Assembly (NCBI GenBank): GCA_020310875.1
Contig: CM035416.1
Location: 75,795,580 to 75,859,579 of the forward strand
DNA length: 64,000 nucleotides
Reading direction: 5' to 3'
DNA from: Ceratopteris richardii
Lineage: Eukaryota; Streptophyta; Polypodiopsida; Polypodiales; Pteridaceae
Below, in pieces: positions 49,730-59,562 of this stretch. The notes under the pieces were generated by a model. That model did not search any database. It was not told the origin of the DNA and saw only the letters and a list, made by a program, of their open reading frames with translations. Each line of letters starts with the position of its first letter. Position 1 is the first letter of the stretch. Made by a program: the position numbers and the translations under genes.

Positions 49730-50410
49730 ATTTGATGCTATTCTCTATCAGCAGGCTATTGGATGCTTGATTTACTTATGCATTACTCGGCCAGATATTT
49801 AGTTTGCTGTCTCATAGATGAGCATATTTATGCATTGCCCAGATGTCAAGCATTGGCAGGCGGTTAGCGCATCTTTTGCTACTTGAGTGGTACCTGGCTC
49901 CTTGGATTGTTTTATCTCAAGGGGGGATCACTACCGCCATATTTGCATGCTTTTTCTGACAGTGATTGGGCTAGTTGCTATGACACTCGTGTTTCACTAG
50001 TGGTTTTTGCTTCATGCTTGGTAGTTCATCTTGGCTGAGCAAGAAGCAGCCTACTGTGGCCAATTCCAATTGTGAGGCTAAGTATAGGGAAGCTTACACA
50101 ATGACTGTTGAGTGTGTGTGGCTCAGATGCCTTATGGCTGATTTGGGTGTTGGTCAGTCTTCCTGCCACCATCATCTTCACTGACAATCAGAGTGCATTG
50201 GCAGTTGCGAGGAACCCTGTGTTCCATGCTTGCACTAAGCACATTGAGGTGCATTATCATTATGTCAAGGAGAGGTTCTCTACTGGAGAGATCAGTTTGG
50301 CATATGTGCCCACGCAGGAAAACATTGCAAAACTTTTCACGAAGGCTCTACCTAGGGAGAAGTTTGAAGCTTTCCACAAAGCTTTGGGTTTACTTCCTTT
50401 TGTGGATTGA
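49730..50410 (+). mobile_element. Copia D copy 3: end of RT and RNase H
   Basis: Sequence near-identical to 32869-33544 of the composite: YQQAIGCLIYLCIT region, SKKQPTVANSN, KHIEVHYHYVKERFSTGEI and AKLFTKALPREKFEAF. A GGGGGGATTT tract at about 50474-50483 precedes the LTR. Confidence 0.85.
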
Positions 50411-50483
50411 TTCCGTATAGCTTGGCACTTCCTTATACATGAGTGCCAACTCCTTGTTCACCGCATCACTCCTAGGGGGGATT

Positions 50484-50713
50484 TGTTGATATATTTAGGT
50501 AGTGATGTGTGTGAACACACTAGGATTGCTGGGGCATTTTTTTCCCTCTTTAGGAGGTTTTTCCCCCCAGCTTGTATATATGCCTATAGCCCTAACATGT
50601 TACTTATCTTTTTACATTCTAGTGGTAATACATTCAGTATTGTGTGTTGTGCTCCAAGCTTCTTCTTCTTCCTTGTGCTGTTTGCATGCTTCCATAGACG
50701 TCTAACTCCAACA
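50484..50713 (+). repeat. 3' LTR of Copia D copy 3
   Basis: 230 bp, TGTTGATATATTTAGG to CTCCAACA. It lies directly after the polypurine tract. Confidence 0.92.
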
Positions 50714-51666
50714 ACAACCACACAATACATAGCATAATAGAGCTGAATCAAAGGCATCTGTTTCTATGGTAGGTGATGAACTGTCGTGCTCCCTCCATGA
50801 CCAAAGGTGATGAATAGGCATGAGCGTTTTCTCTATTCGGATGTGGGCTCACAAATTTGGTAGATTATCTATCTAGATCTGGCAGAATCTTGTGACATAA
50901 GCACTTATGAAATCACAAATCAAACTTTGTATGCGCCAAAACTCACTAGATTCAACATATGCACCAAAACTCACTAGATTCAACATATCTCTTGTGTTGT
51001 CAATGAATGGAGGATTCTCACATTTTATTATATTTGAGGTAAATCTGCGCAACTGACTGATATGCCCGATGAAGTTGCTCTTGAAAGTTTAAAGAACCAT
51101 TATTTTTAAGTTTTTACTAGAACTTGGAAAAAAGAGAAGTGCGCTCTTTCTTTTTGTTTTCCATCATATGCAGAAATCCATTAGTATAAACATGGTGATT
51201 TGAATATAAGAAGAAAGTGGAGAAATAATAAGATTTTCAAGTACATTCTATGGAATAACATTCAAATTATGGATTGAACAATAGTTCCACTCTTGTAAAC
51301 ACCAAACATAGCTCTATTGTAAAGGGATTAGACACCACCATGGATGACTATCATGATAGGAGCTTCCCTATGAGCTATACATTTCATTATTGTAAATGAT
51401 GCTCAAATGCATCAATGAACATTTGTAAAGGGACTATACACTGCTCTTTAAAAGAGTAAGACCTTTCCTATGGCTTGAACACATGCCACTCAAAACTGAA
51501 GGCCACACTCAAAATCGACAAGGAGTCCATAAGAAGAGAACCCTGCCAAAGATCCCATCAATGGATCCCATGAAGACTACAACAACAAAAAAGGACAATG
51601 CTCAAAAGATGGCAAATGGTTCCATAAGCACTACCTACCCCATGATGTAAACCCGCTTGTATGTAT
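50714..51666. other. Unrecognised DNA
   Basis: No coding domain. A 23-bp block (CACTAGATTCAACATAT with its lead-in) is repeated at about 50940-50990. It lies upstream of the hairpin array and may be the internal end of the element whose LTR starts at 51970. Confidence 0.45.
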
Positions 51667-51927
51667 AGGGATCCCATATGTCCTTAGATCCCAAAAACCA
51701 CTTGGATCCCAAATGTCCAAGTATATGTCTTGGGATCCCATATGTCCCAAGATCTTTGGGATGCCATATGTCCCAGACACCATGGATCCCATATGTCCAT
51801 GGAACTAAAAACCAAGGGATGCCATATGTCCCACACTTGGATGCCATATGTTCAAGATATGTCTAAGGATCCCATATGTCCTTAGATCCGAAAAACCAAT
51901 GGGCTAAGTGATCCCATATGTCACTAG
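51667..51927. repeat. Array of nine hairpins with constant loop and covarying stems
   Basis: Nine units each hold a 9-nt core, TCCCATATG (variants TGCCATATG, TCCCAAATG), flanked by arms that pair with each other but differ between units. The best are ACTTGGA/TCCAAGT (51700-51722), TCTTGGGA/TCCCAAGA (51728-51752), CCATGGA/TCCATGG (51780-51802) and TCTAAGGA/TCCTTAGA (51862-51886). Weaker units have one wobble or bulge: AGGGA/TCCTT (51668-51685), TTTGGGA/TCCCAGA (51755-51777), CTTGGA/TTCAAG (51836-51856) and AGTGA/TCACT (51907-51925). A ninth (51812-51840) pairs GGGA/TCCC with outer CCAAG/CTTGG. The array lies just before a polypurine tract and LTR. I do not know its function. Confidence 0.88.
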
Positions 51928-51958
51928 TTCCCTACATTACAAACAAAAAGGTCATCAC

Positions 51959-51969
51959 ATGGAGGGGGG
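51959..51969 (+). other. Polypurine tract before an LTR
   Basis: ATGGAGGGGGG directly precedes TGTTGAGAG, a typical tract-LTR junction. Confidence 0.7.
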
Positions 51970-52260
51970 TGTTGAGAGTTCCATGCTCCACCCTTTTGTC
52001 AAAGTTTACATTTATTCTCATGCAAGCACATTTATCCCACATCCAAGGGAATTCTCCCAAACTCCATATAAGCAAGGCCTCCCTTCACTCCTCACAAGCC
52101 ATTCACTCAAGCTCATGGCAAGAGTGCCCTCACTCTCCTCATGGAGTCTCCATGCTCATAGAGCATTGTTTGTAAGTTCATTTCTATTAATTTAGTTCAT
52201 CACGTTTTCTTATCTTTTCTTTCTACCTCCATAGCTTGGTAGGATGGTGTTGGATAGTAG
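51970..52260 (+). repeat. 3' LTR of an unplaced Copia-like element
   Basis: It starts TGTTGAGAGTTCCATGCTCC after the tract and has a TATAAG at 52067-52072. The body resembles the Copia C LTR in layout (CCCACAT, CTCCATATAAGCAAGGCCTC). The right end is not certain. No internal domains of this element are recognised to the left. Confidence 0.6.
52067..52072 (+). promoter_or_regulatory. TATA box in the LTR at 51970
   Basis: CCATATAAGCAAGGCCT aligns in position with CTATATAAGGAAGGCCT of the Copia C LTR at 26378. Confidence 0.5.
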
Positions 52261-52261
52261 A

Positions 52262-53190
52262 CTAGGAGTAGTGCTTTGTTATTTCAACAATAAAGAGTTG
52301 AATTGAACTTGCTGCAAAGGAGGGAAATAATAAAGAAGTAGGATCTCCAAGCTTCTAACTAAGTACAAAGTGGTGGAGAGACCCTCCATATATAGAGTGG
52401 GAGGAGGCTCTCCAAAGTACATCACATGTGGGATAATTTGCAAGGGACCCAAATATAATGACATACAACTAAAATATAAGAATTAGTGTCTCTTAGATAC
52501 AAAATGGAGATGCACTCATATGGATACATATGAAAATAAAGTGGACGAAATCATGTCATCAACATCCCCTATGTAGCCCCATTTTGGTAGAAGCAAATGG
52601 CAAGATACCCAAATACAATGAGATACAATTAAAATAATAAGTAATAGAATGTCTCCTAGATATGAAATGGATATGCACTCATACTGATACAAATGAAAAT
52701 AAAGTGGATGAACTCATGTCATCAACACCCCTTATGTAGCTCCGTTTTGGAGAAATCGAATGCTGTAGAGGTCCACCAAGCGTTGGAGCAAAACTAGAGG
52801 TAGATACTTTGTGAACATGATTGTCACGTTCTCTTGAGAGGTACAATACTCTAGAGTAATCTCCTTTGATAGGATCTTCTCTTGGATGAATGGCACTGGA
52901 TTTTGATGTGCTTGGTAAGAGCATGGAACACTGGATTCTTGGTGATGGTCAAGGTTGACTCATTGTCGATGCAGATGCATGTAGGTGTATCCTACAAAAT
53001 ACCAATGTCAGATAATAAACATCAAAGCCATATGGCCTCACATGTTGCAAAGATGGATGCTCACTACTCCAATTCAGTAGATGATAGATCAGTTATAGGT
53101 TGCTTGTTACTTGCCAAGAGATAGGTCTTGAGAAAAGCAAGAATATGTATCCATAAGTAGACCATTAGGATCACCAACCCAATCTAAATA
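52262..53190 (-). mobile_element. Copia C fragment (RNase H, polypurine tracts, LTR)
   Basis: On the minus strand, RNase H-like text (about 52740-53190, YCTSQENVTIMFTKYLP) precedes a purine tract and an LTR start TGTTGATGACATG ending at 52727. A second tract and LTR start ends at 52564, and the LTR then runs to about 52262. The LTR matches 26190-26500. It lies tail to tail with the plus-strand LTR at 51970. Old, several breaks. Confidence 0.75.
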
Positions 53191-53269
53191 TGAATATCAT
53201 GTGAGATCAATGCACCCTTTGTACTAGTGGATCATGTTGTTCCTTTGATTATGGTATGGTATAAAAACC

Positions 53270-53970
53270 ACAAAATCACTCAAGTGTTAATTGATGGAGG
53301 CTCTGGTGTGAATATTGTGATAGCCGCCCTTTGTAAACGGTTAGGATGGACTCAGATTGAACCTGTTCAGTTTTTTGTGAGGATGGCGGATCAGTCCAGG
53401 GTCTATCCAGTGGGTTTGGTATGTGACATACCCATTACTCTTCAGGGAGGCGGTGTTCAAAATGACTTTTGTTGTTCTCGAATTACCTAACTCAACTCTG
53501 GACTACAACTTGCTATTCGGGAGGCCTTGGCTGAAACAAGCCAAAGTATTGCAGGACTGGTCAGCACACGAACTTATTTTCAAAAGTAACCACCGGAAGT
53601 ATGTAGTTCCGTTGGATAAGATGAAGCCATGCGGCATCCATGCTCGACCCTACGTAGCCGAACCTGTGCATATGTTGGATGGACTTTCAGATGATGAAGA
53701 AAAAGCTTTTCTCAATGCTAACCAGGATTTGATTGTCTTGGGAATAGTCGACTTACAAGCGGTTGCAGACAATTGGAATCCGGTCGTCTGCTCGGTAGTT
53801 TGGGTTACAAAAGAAGGGGAACTAGCTATGGATCAAGCTTTGAATGCCCAGATTTTCCACCATTTATTCCAGTCACTTGAGGATATACCCATGCCATGGC
53901 AGTTTTATGTACCAGAAGATCAACTTGTCACCTACGATTTGGGAAATGAGGCGGCCGGTCAAGATTAAGG
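53270..53970 (+). mobile_element. Gypsy B copy 2: protease and pre-RT region
   Basis: QVLIDGGSGVNIVIAALC is the retropepsin start, and DYNLLFGRPWLKQAKVL and VVPLDKMKPCGIHARPYVAE follow as in OTA Gypsy. The stretch to 53968 is the acidic linker before RT. Confidence 0.82.
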
Positions 53971-54053
53971 CGGGGTTACCGGAAACTTTTCAACATGAGC
54001 TACTATAGTTGTTGACTGAATTCCAAGATGTATTTGCATGGGAATATTGAGAT

Positions 54054-54720
54054 ATGAAGGGGTTGGACCCTCGCATCTATCAACACCATGTGATGCTCAA
54101 GCTGGATGCATGCCCAATCAAGCAACCCAGTTACCGCATGAACCCAAATTATGCTGCTCAAGTGAAAGCTGAATTGGATTGCTTGCTGAAAGTAGGTTTC
54201 ATCGTTCCCATTGAGCATGCAAAATGGATTTCACCTATTGTTATCGTCCCAAAGAAAAATAAGCAGTTATGTATCTGTGTGGATTACTAGAAACTAAATG
54301 CGACAACCGTACCGGATCCCTTCCCACTTCCATTTTTGGACACAATGCTAGATGATGTTGCCAAACGAGAAATGTATTCCTTTTTGGATGGTTACAGTGG
54401 CTATAATCAGGTGCGCATAACTGAAATGGACATACCAAAGACAACGTTTATTACAAATTGGGGTGTATATGCATGTACGGTGATGTGGTTCGGTCTTTGC
54501 AACACTCCTAGAGTGATACATCGGCTCATCTTTACCACCTACGGTGCTGCTTCTCTAAGTGTCGAGAGTTTCGGTTGTGTTTAATCCCAACAAGTCAGTC
54601 TTTTTGATTTCTTGTGGCAAGTTGCTTGGTCATATTATTTCAAAGCAAGGCATTCAGGTGGATCCAGATAAAGTGCAGGCCGTGTTACATGCACCTACCC
54701 CTACAACACCAAAGGAAGTT
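54054..54720 (+). mobile_element. Gypsy B copy 2: reverse transcriptase
   Basis: GLDPRIYQHHVMLKLDACPI, KWISPIVIVPKKNKQL, LNATTVPDPFPLPFLDTML, FLDGYSGYNQVRI, LLGHIISKQGIQVDPDKVQ. It matches copy 1 at 8725-9241. Confidence 0.88.
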
Positions 54721-54819
54721 ATGCGATTCCTTGGCCAAATACGCTGGCATGGGCGGCATCTTCGATGGCTCGTACATTTATCCATACCCTTGAATCTGTT
54801 TCTCACTAGTAATCCCTGA

Positions 54820-55170
54820 CAGTTCGTGTGGATTGAGGAGTGCCAAATTGCTTTTGATCGACTGAAAATACTTTTAACTCAGGCTCCTATACTGCAAGCA
54901 CCAAACTGGCAGCTTTCATTTCATGTCTTTGTGTATGCATCGGATAATGCCATCGGTAGTGTGGTTCCGTCCTGTCTATTATGCTAGCCGACAATTAGCA
55001 GCTGTTGAACGAAATTATTCCATCACGGAGCGCGAATGTCTGGGCTTGGTTTATTCAGTGAAGAAATTTTGGCACTACTTACTGAGACTCCAATTTACCT
55101 TCCATGTGGATCATGCTGCTCTGGTTTATCTTGTTCGCCAACAACATTTAGGGGGCAGATTAACCACATA
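54820..55170 (+). mobile_element. Gypsy B copy 2: RNase H
   Basis: RPVYYASRQLAAVERNYSI, TERECLGLVYSVKKFWHYLL and FHVDHAALVYLVRQQHLGG match copy 1 at 13240-13640. Confidence 0.85.
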
Positions 55171-55174
55171 GGTG

Positions 55175-56520
55175 TTGTTACTACAAGAATTTGATTATGT
55201 GGTAGTACATCATCCAGGGTCAGCCCATGCATTGGCTGATTTCTTATCTCGGCTTGATTCCGGTGAACTTCCCGGTGGCATTGATGATACTACCCCTGCT
55301 ATCTATGCGACTGATTCTGTCCAAGATGATGGTCAGGAGCTCCTGATGGCACCTTCATATTATGATAATCTTCTGACCTTCCTCACCAGTGGAAGCCCCC
55401 CGACTAATACTTCTACTTCGGTTCGTCATAAATTGGCAATGTATAGTTGGTGGTTCAAGATCATTGTAGGACAATTGTATTACCTGGATCCTTCTGGTGC
55501 ATTTTTACGATGTATTCCACCCCATGAAGTTCCTTCCGTTATTGACATGGCCCATTCTACTCCTTTCGGTGGTCATTTTTCGATCCATCTTACTTACCGG
55601 AAAATTTTGCATAGTGGCTTATGGTGGCCCACTATGCAGCGTGATATTGCTACTTCTATTAAAACGTGTGATGCATGCCAACGATCGGGACAACCTTTAC
55701 AACGGCATCATTTTCCATTGCATCCTGTTGCTCCCCTGGAACCTTTTCAAAAGTGGGGATTGGATTTCATTAGTCCCATTACACCTCCGGCTACGATCAC
55801 TAATCATCGATATACACTTGTACATATTATCTACTTGGTGGGCAGAAGCTTTGGCTTTACGGTCCACCACTGCGTCAGTGGTGGTTAAATGTTTGATGAC
55901 TGATGTGTTCCCTCGGTTCGGTCTTCCCTTAGAGATTGTTTCGGATCAGGGCACATATTTTGTTAATTCCTTACTGTAAGCGCTTACTCGCACCCTACAG
56001 ATTGTTCATAAATTTAGCTCTCCATATTATCCTCATGCTAATGGTCTTGTTGAAAGTACCAATAAAACCTTACTTAACATGCTCAAGAAATTAGTTTTGG
56101 AATGTCCGGAGCATTGGGATCAATTCCTTCCTTCAGTCCTGTGGGCATACCGCACTACATACAAAGTGGCTACAAGGAATACGCCTTTTAAATTGGCATA
56201 TGGGCTGGAGGCCATTGCACCCATGGAGTTGGTGATACCTAGCCTCTGAGTGGCACTAGAACATAATCTCTTATCAGAGGAATCCTTTCCTTTCCGGTTG
56301 GATGTGTTGCGGTCCTTGGACGAATGACGCTGGGAGAGTTTTCTACTACTGCAAGAAGCCAACTGCGACAAGCCAAGACACATGATCGGTTTCTCCGCTG
56401 GCCAAAGGACAATTAGTTCTATTCTATAATGCTAAATCTAATCGTTCAGCGGGAAAGTTCAAACTTCGGTGGTTTGGTCCTTATCGTATTTAATCGCAGG
56501 TTGGCCCTGCTACGTTTCAG
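55175..56520 (+). mobile_element. Gypsy B copy 2: spacer and integrase
   Basis: HPGSAHALADFLSRLDSGEL opens the spacer. The zinc region is at about 55570-55690 (GGHFSIHLTYRKILHSGLWW, CDACQRSGQP). The catalytic core is at about 55740-56200 (KWGLDFISPI, EIVSDQGTYFVNSL, AYRTTYKVAT). The C-terminal end is FKLRWFGPYR. Confidence 0.87.
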
Positions 56521-56946
56521 TTATCCACCTTAACTAGTACCCATCTCCCTAAGTCGATCAATGGATCAAAGCTCCATCCCTATTATCCCATGTCTTCTTC
56601 ATCTTGATGATTTATCGGTATTTTTATTCTCTGTCCAGGTTATACCACTGTTCCGGCTCGATGTCCCTTTCCAGACTGTGCATTCCAATTGATCGACTGA
56701 TCGTAACATTTTTGTTTTATTACCTAACCATGATTAGCCACTGCCGTATGTGTCTAAGATTCTGTTAATGCGTGCATGTCGTCATTATGTCTGTATATTT
56801 CCAACACCAGGTGATGATTATGGTTCTTCCCGCATTTCCATTCAGTGTTTTTACTTAATCACGCTTTTCCCCTCTTTTTTGCTATTGTGTTTTTGTGCGT
56901 TTGAGTGTTTTGTGTTCTATCCTATTTTCGTGCTCTCGTGCTCGCC

Positions 56947-58990
56947 ATGGAAGCTTTTGCTAACATTTCTACCTTCCGTGCTGGCCTCGCTCCAGAATTG
57001 AGCAGGTTTCTGTGCACTCGTGATCTTTTGGCATTTGCTGAACTACCCTGGCGTTTGGTTGAATGTCATCCTTTCTTTGTGCGAATCATCTCTGCCATTG
57101 ATGATACTCCTGCTATCAACACTTGCTGGCCACTCGCCTGTCTTAACCCGCGTGTCGTAATCACCCTCAATAGAGTTGCTAAGGGATTCCATCTCCCTCA
57201 GGAGGGTAGTGTAGATGGACATCTTTTATCGTTGTCGACCATGAAAGAGCTCTTTCTGCGTCATTCTTCCAACGAATTCGCCATTCTTTGTCGCCCTGAA
57301 TCGGAGCGCTCTGCACTATAGTTTCTTGTAGCTGCACTTAACCTCCAAAAACACACATACAGGATCTCCCGACCCTTCTATTCTATGATCGATGCTGCTA
57401 CGCGTGAAGCAATTAATTTTGCTTCATTTTTCTTCTGGCGCATTCATCGGGAATGCCAGGGAGTTTCTCGACAATTGGCAAAGGGTGATATCCCTCGGAC
57501 ACGATTGCCACATCTGCTGATGTTTCTCCTCCCGGCTATTCAGTCTGCGCAACCTCCTCCCCGAAATACACTTCTCTTCCATGAGGAGTCCGTACAAGTG
57601 ATGGAGGATGATGACGACGATGATCTATTGCAGTTCTTTAAGGGGAATCACCACAAATTGAGCCCCTCCCACAGTAAAGCATAGCCTTCCTCAACAGTTC
57701 AATTGCAGGATACCGCCTCTTTTGCTCAGATTATTTCTGCTCCACCATCCCCTAAAGACCAAGTTACTCTCGACACTATCATGGAAGATGTCCATCCTGA
57801 TGATACGGTCATGCATCCACAGCCTCATCCATAGGAGCCAGCGACTGACACGGTCACAGAAGTTGAACAACTTGCGGAGAAAGCACAACCTGAGGAGGTG
57901 ACTGCCCAAACGGATGGCTCGCCTATTGTGGTAACCACTCTTTCTTTGCTATCTTCCCCCCAAAACCCACCTCTTCCTCTTTCCCCATCAAAGGTGCCTT
58001 TGTCGCCTAGACCTCCTCGCTCACCGTGTCATTCGAGAGCCCATCCTCTCCCTTCCTCCCCTGATTATTCGCCTCCTTCGTCGTCCACCATAGTTTTTGC
58101 TAACCCCTCTTGCCCACTCTCCACCTCTATTGTTCCAGATTCATTGGCCCAACTAGCTCAGATAGGTAATTACCTTATTCATCTTTCCACCCATCTCCCC
58201 CATCACCTACAAGTCGCCCAACAATCCCTCCGAATGGAGTACCAATCCAAGGTGGATATTCTTGAAGCGGACATCGCACCACTCCAGGAAGAGGTGCTCG
58301 CAGCCAAAGCCAAAGCCAGTTCACTACAAGAACAGATTCGAATTCTCCAAGAACAGTTGAATGAGAAGAATGCCATCATCGGAGCTCACGATGATGAGAT
58401 TAGTAAGCTAACTCAGACAGTAATTGACAAGGAGGACGCCATGACCGCTTTGGGTAATCTCTTAGAGACCACGTGCGCTGACTTGGTGACGGTTGAGCAG
58501 AAGGGTCAAGAGATGGCTGAATTAGCCTTACAAGCCGAAACTGTCACAAAAGAGCTCTTCCAAAAAAGCCATTCTTTGGAAGAGGAAATCAGTCACAATA
58601 TTTAGCTGAAGAAGGATGTTGAAGTCATCCAGAAAGAGAGGCAAGATTTTTATAAAACCATGCAGTTCCAGTCTCAAGAGCTTGAATGCAGAGAGAAACA
58701 ATTGGGTATTCAGGACGAGTGATTATCGCGCATTGATGCTAAAATTGCTGACATGAAGCTATGAAGTGATGCGGCGCTTGCTAACGACTTCTTTCTTCAA
58801 GAAGCTTTTTTGCAGAGTCAAGCCGACACCTTATTTTCCCAAGCAATCGCTTCCAGCTCTGTGCGGACTGATGCACAAGTGTTGAACCGCAAATTTTGAA
58901 GGAAATGTTAGACTCCCTCAAGCAGAAAATAACACGAACCTTTAAAATTAGCAAGATCCATGTATATCCAAGGAATCATTGATGATTCCT
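56947..58990 (+). mobile_element. Gypsy B copy 2: extra coding-like region after integrase
   Basis: It starts MEAFANISTFRAGLAPELSR. A globular-looking part follows (LPWRLVECHPFFVRI, RPFYSMIDAATREAINFASF, to about 57560). Then an Asp run (VMEDDDDDDLLQFF), a Ser/Pro-rich part at about 57950-58130 (PSKVPLSPRPPRSP) and a long coiled coil at about 58210-58720 (LEADIAPLQEEVLAAKAKAS, LQEQIRILQEQLNEKNAII). Copy 1 retains the coiled-coil part. No transmembrane or envelope-like features are seen. I do not recognise a named domain. Base composition is less AT-rich than the surroundings. Confidence 0.7.
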
Positions 58991-59562
58991 AAACCTTGTA
59001 ATTTTCCCCGCTAGCTTCGAGTCCACCGTGCGTGCCAGTGTCAAGCCGTCGGAATATTATTTACAAGAATAATTGTAATTGTAAAGTGGCGCACTAAAAA
59101 GGTGTCGCACAAACATTGTATCGCTTTTTCCTAATCAATAGAGTATGCGTAGAAGAGATGACAGATGCGTCGCCAGCCTGTTCCGTCTAGGCGATGATCT
59201 GGAGTTGATTCTGTTCTGAAGTTATGTTAATTGCAGAGTTGTCTGTAAGAGTCAGTATTCAGAATTGAAGTGAATTAGGTACTGTGTTAACATTTACTGT
59301 GTTGAAGTGAAGTGTGACGTATAACAGTAATAATAAACGAAGAGTGAAAGTTCTGCGTACATAATTACGATGATTGTTAAGAACTGCTATGCACCGAAAG
59401 TGTAATTCAATCTTCTGTAATCATTCGGAGTTAATCAATGAAGTTGATTGTCGGAAGTTAAGCAGTGAATTGGGAAAATATATAAAGGGCCTCTAAATTA
59501 TCAGACCCCTGACCATCCCAAGAACCCGCGAGTAAGTACGTAATAACAATTACCATTTAACA
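58975..59562 (+). repeat. 3' LTR of Gypsy B copy 2, left end approximate
   Basis: Shares CGAGTCCACCGTGCGTGCCAG and CCCTGACCATCCCAAGAACCC with copy 1 and ends TTTAACA at 59562, where Copia G begins. Confidence 0.55.
59479..59487 (+). promoter_or_regulatory. TATA box in Gypsy B copy 2 LTR
   Basis: TATATAAAG followed by GGCCTCTA, in the same place as TATAAATA in copy 1 (16016). Confidence 0.6.

Larger units (their letters stand above)
47134..50713 (+). mobile_element. Copia D copy 3, both LTRs, internally shortened
   Basis: The LTRs at 47134-47364 and 50484-50713 differ at roughly 8 % of positions. Between them lie primer site, leader, gag (47711-48600), protease (48770-49020), pre-integrase and the start of integrase (49190-49520), the end of RT (49530-49900), RNase H (49940-50410) and a polypurine tract. 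It is shorter than a full Copia, so it is probably non-autonomous, and it has several breaks. Left flank ACAAT and right flank ACAAC match at four of five bases. Confidence 0.88.
53220..59562 (+). mobile_element. Ty3/Gypsy element, family B copy 2, with extra 3' region
   Basis: Protease (about 53270-53560), RT (54054-54720), RNase H (54820-55170), spacer and integrase (55200-56520), an extra coding-like region (56947-58990) and the 3' LTR (about 58975-59562). It is the fuller of the two family-B copies. Gag and the 5' LTR are not in the window, and it abuts a Copia at 53190. About ten or more breaks. Confidence 0.88.

Noticed and set aside
51635-51866. Two open frames with repeated peptides (YGIP, PYV) over the hairpin array
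   Set aside because: They are by-products of the repeated GGATCCCATATGTCC text. Stem pairing explains the pattern better than codon-level conservation.
51667-51927. CRISPR-like array
   Set aside because: The repeated core is only about 9-15 bp, the variable parts pair with each other instead of being spacers, spacing is irregular, and the context is a plant retroelement region.
57898-58605. Host coiled-coil or formin-like protein because of the Pro-rich and coiled-coil text
   Set aside because: It sits between Gypsy B integrase and LTR, and its coiled-coil part recurs at the same place in the other family-B copy.
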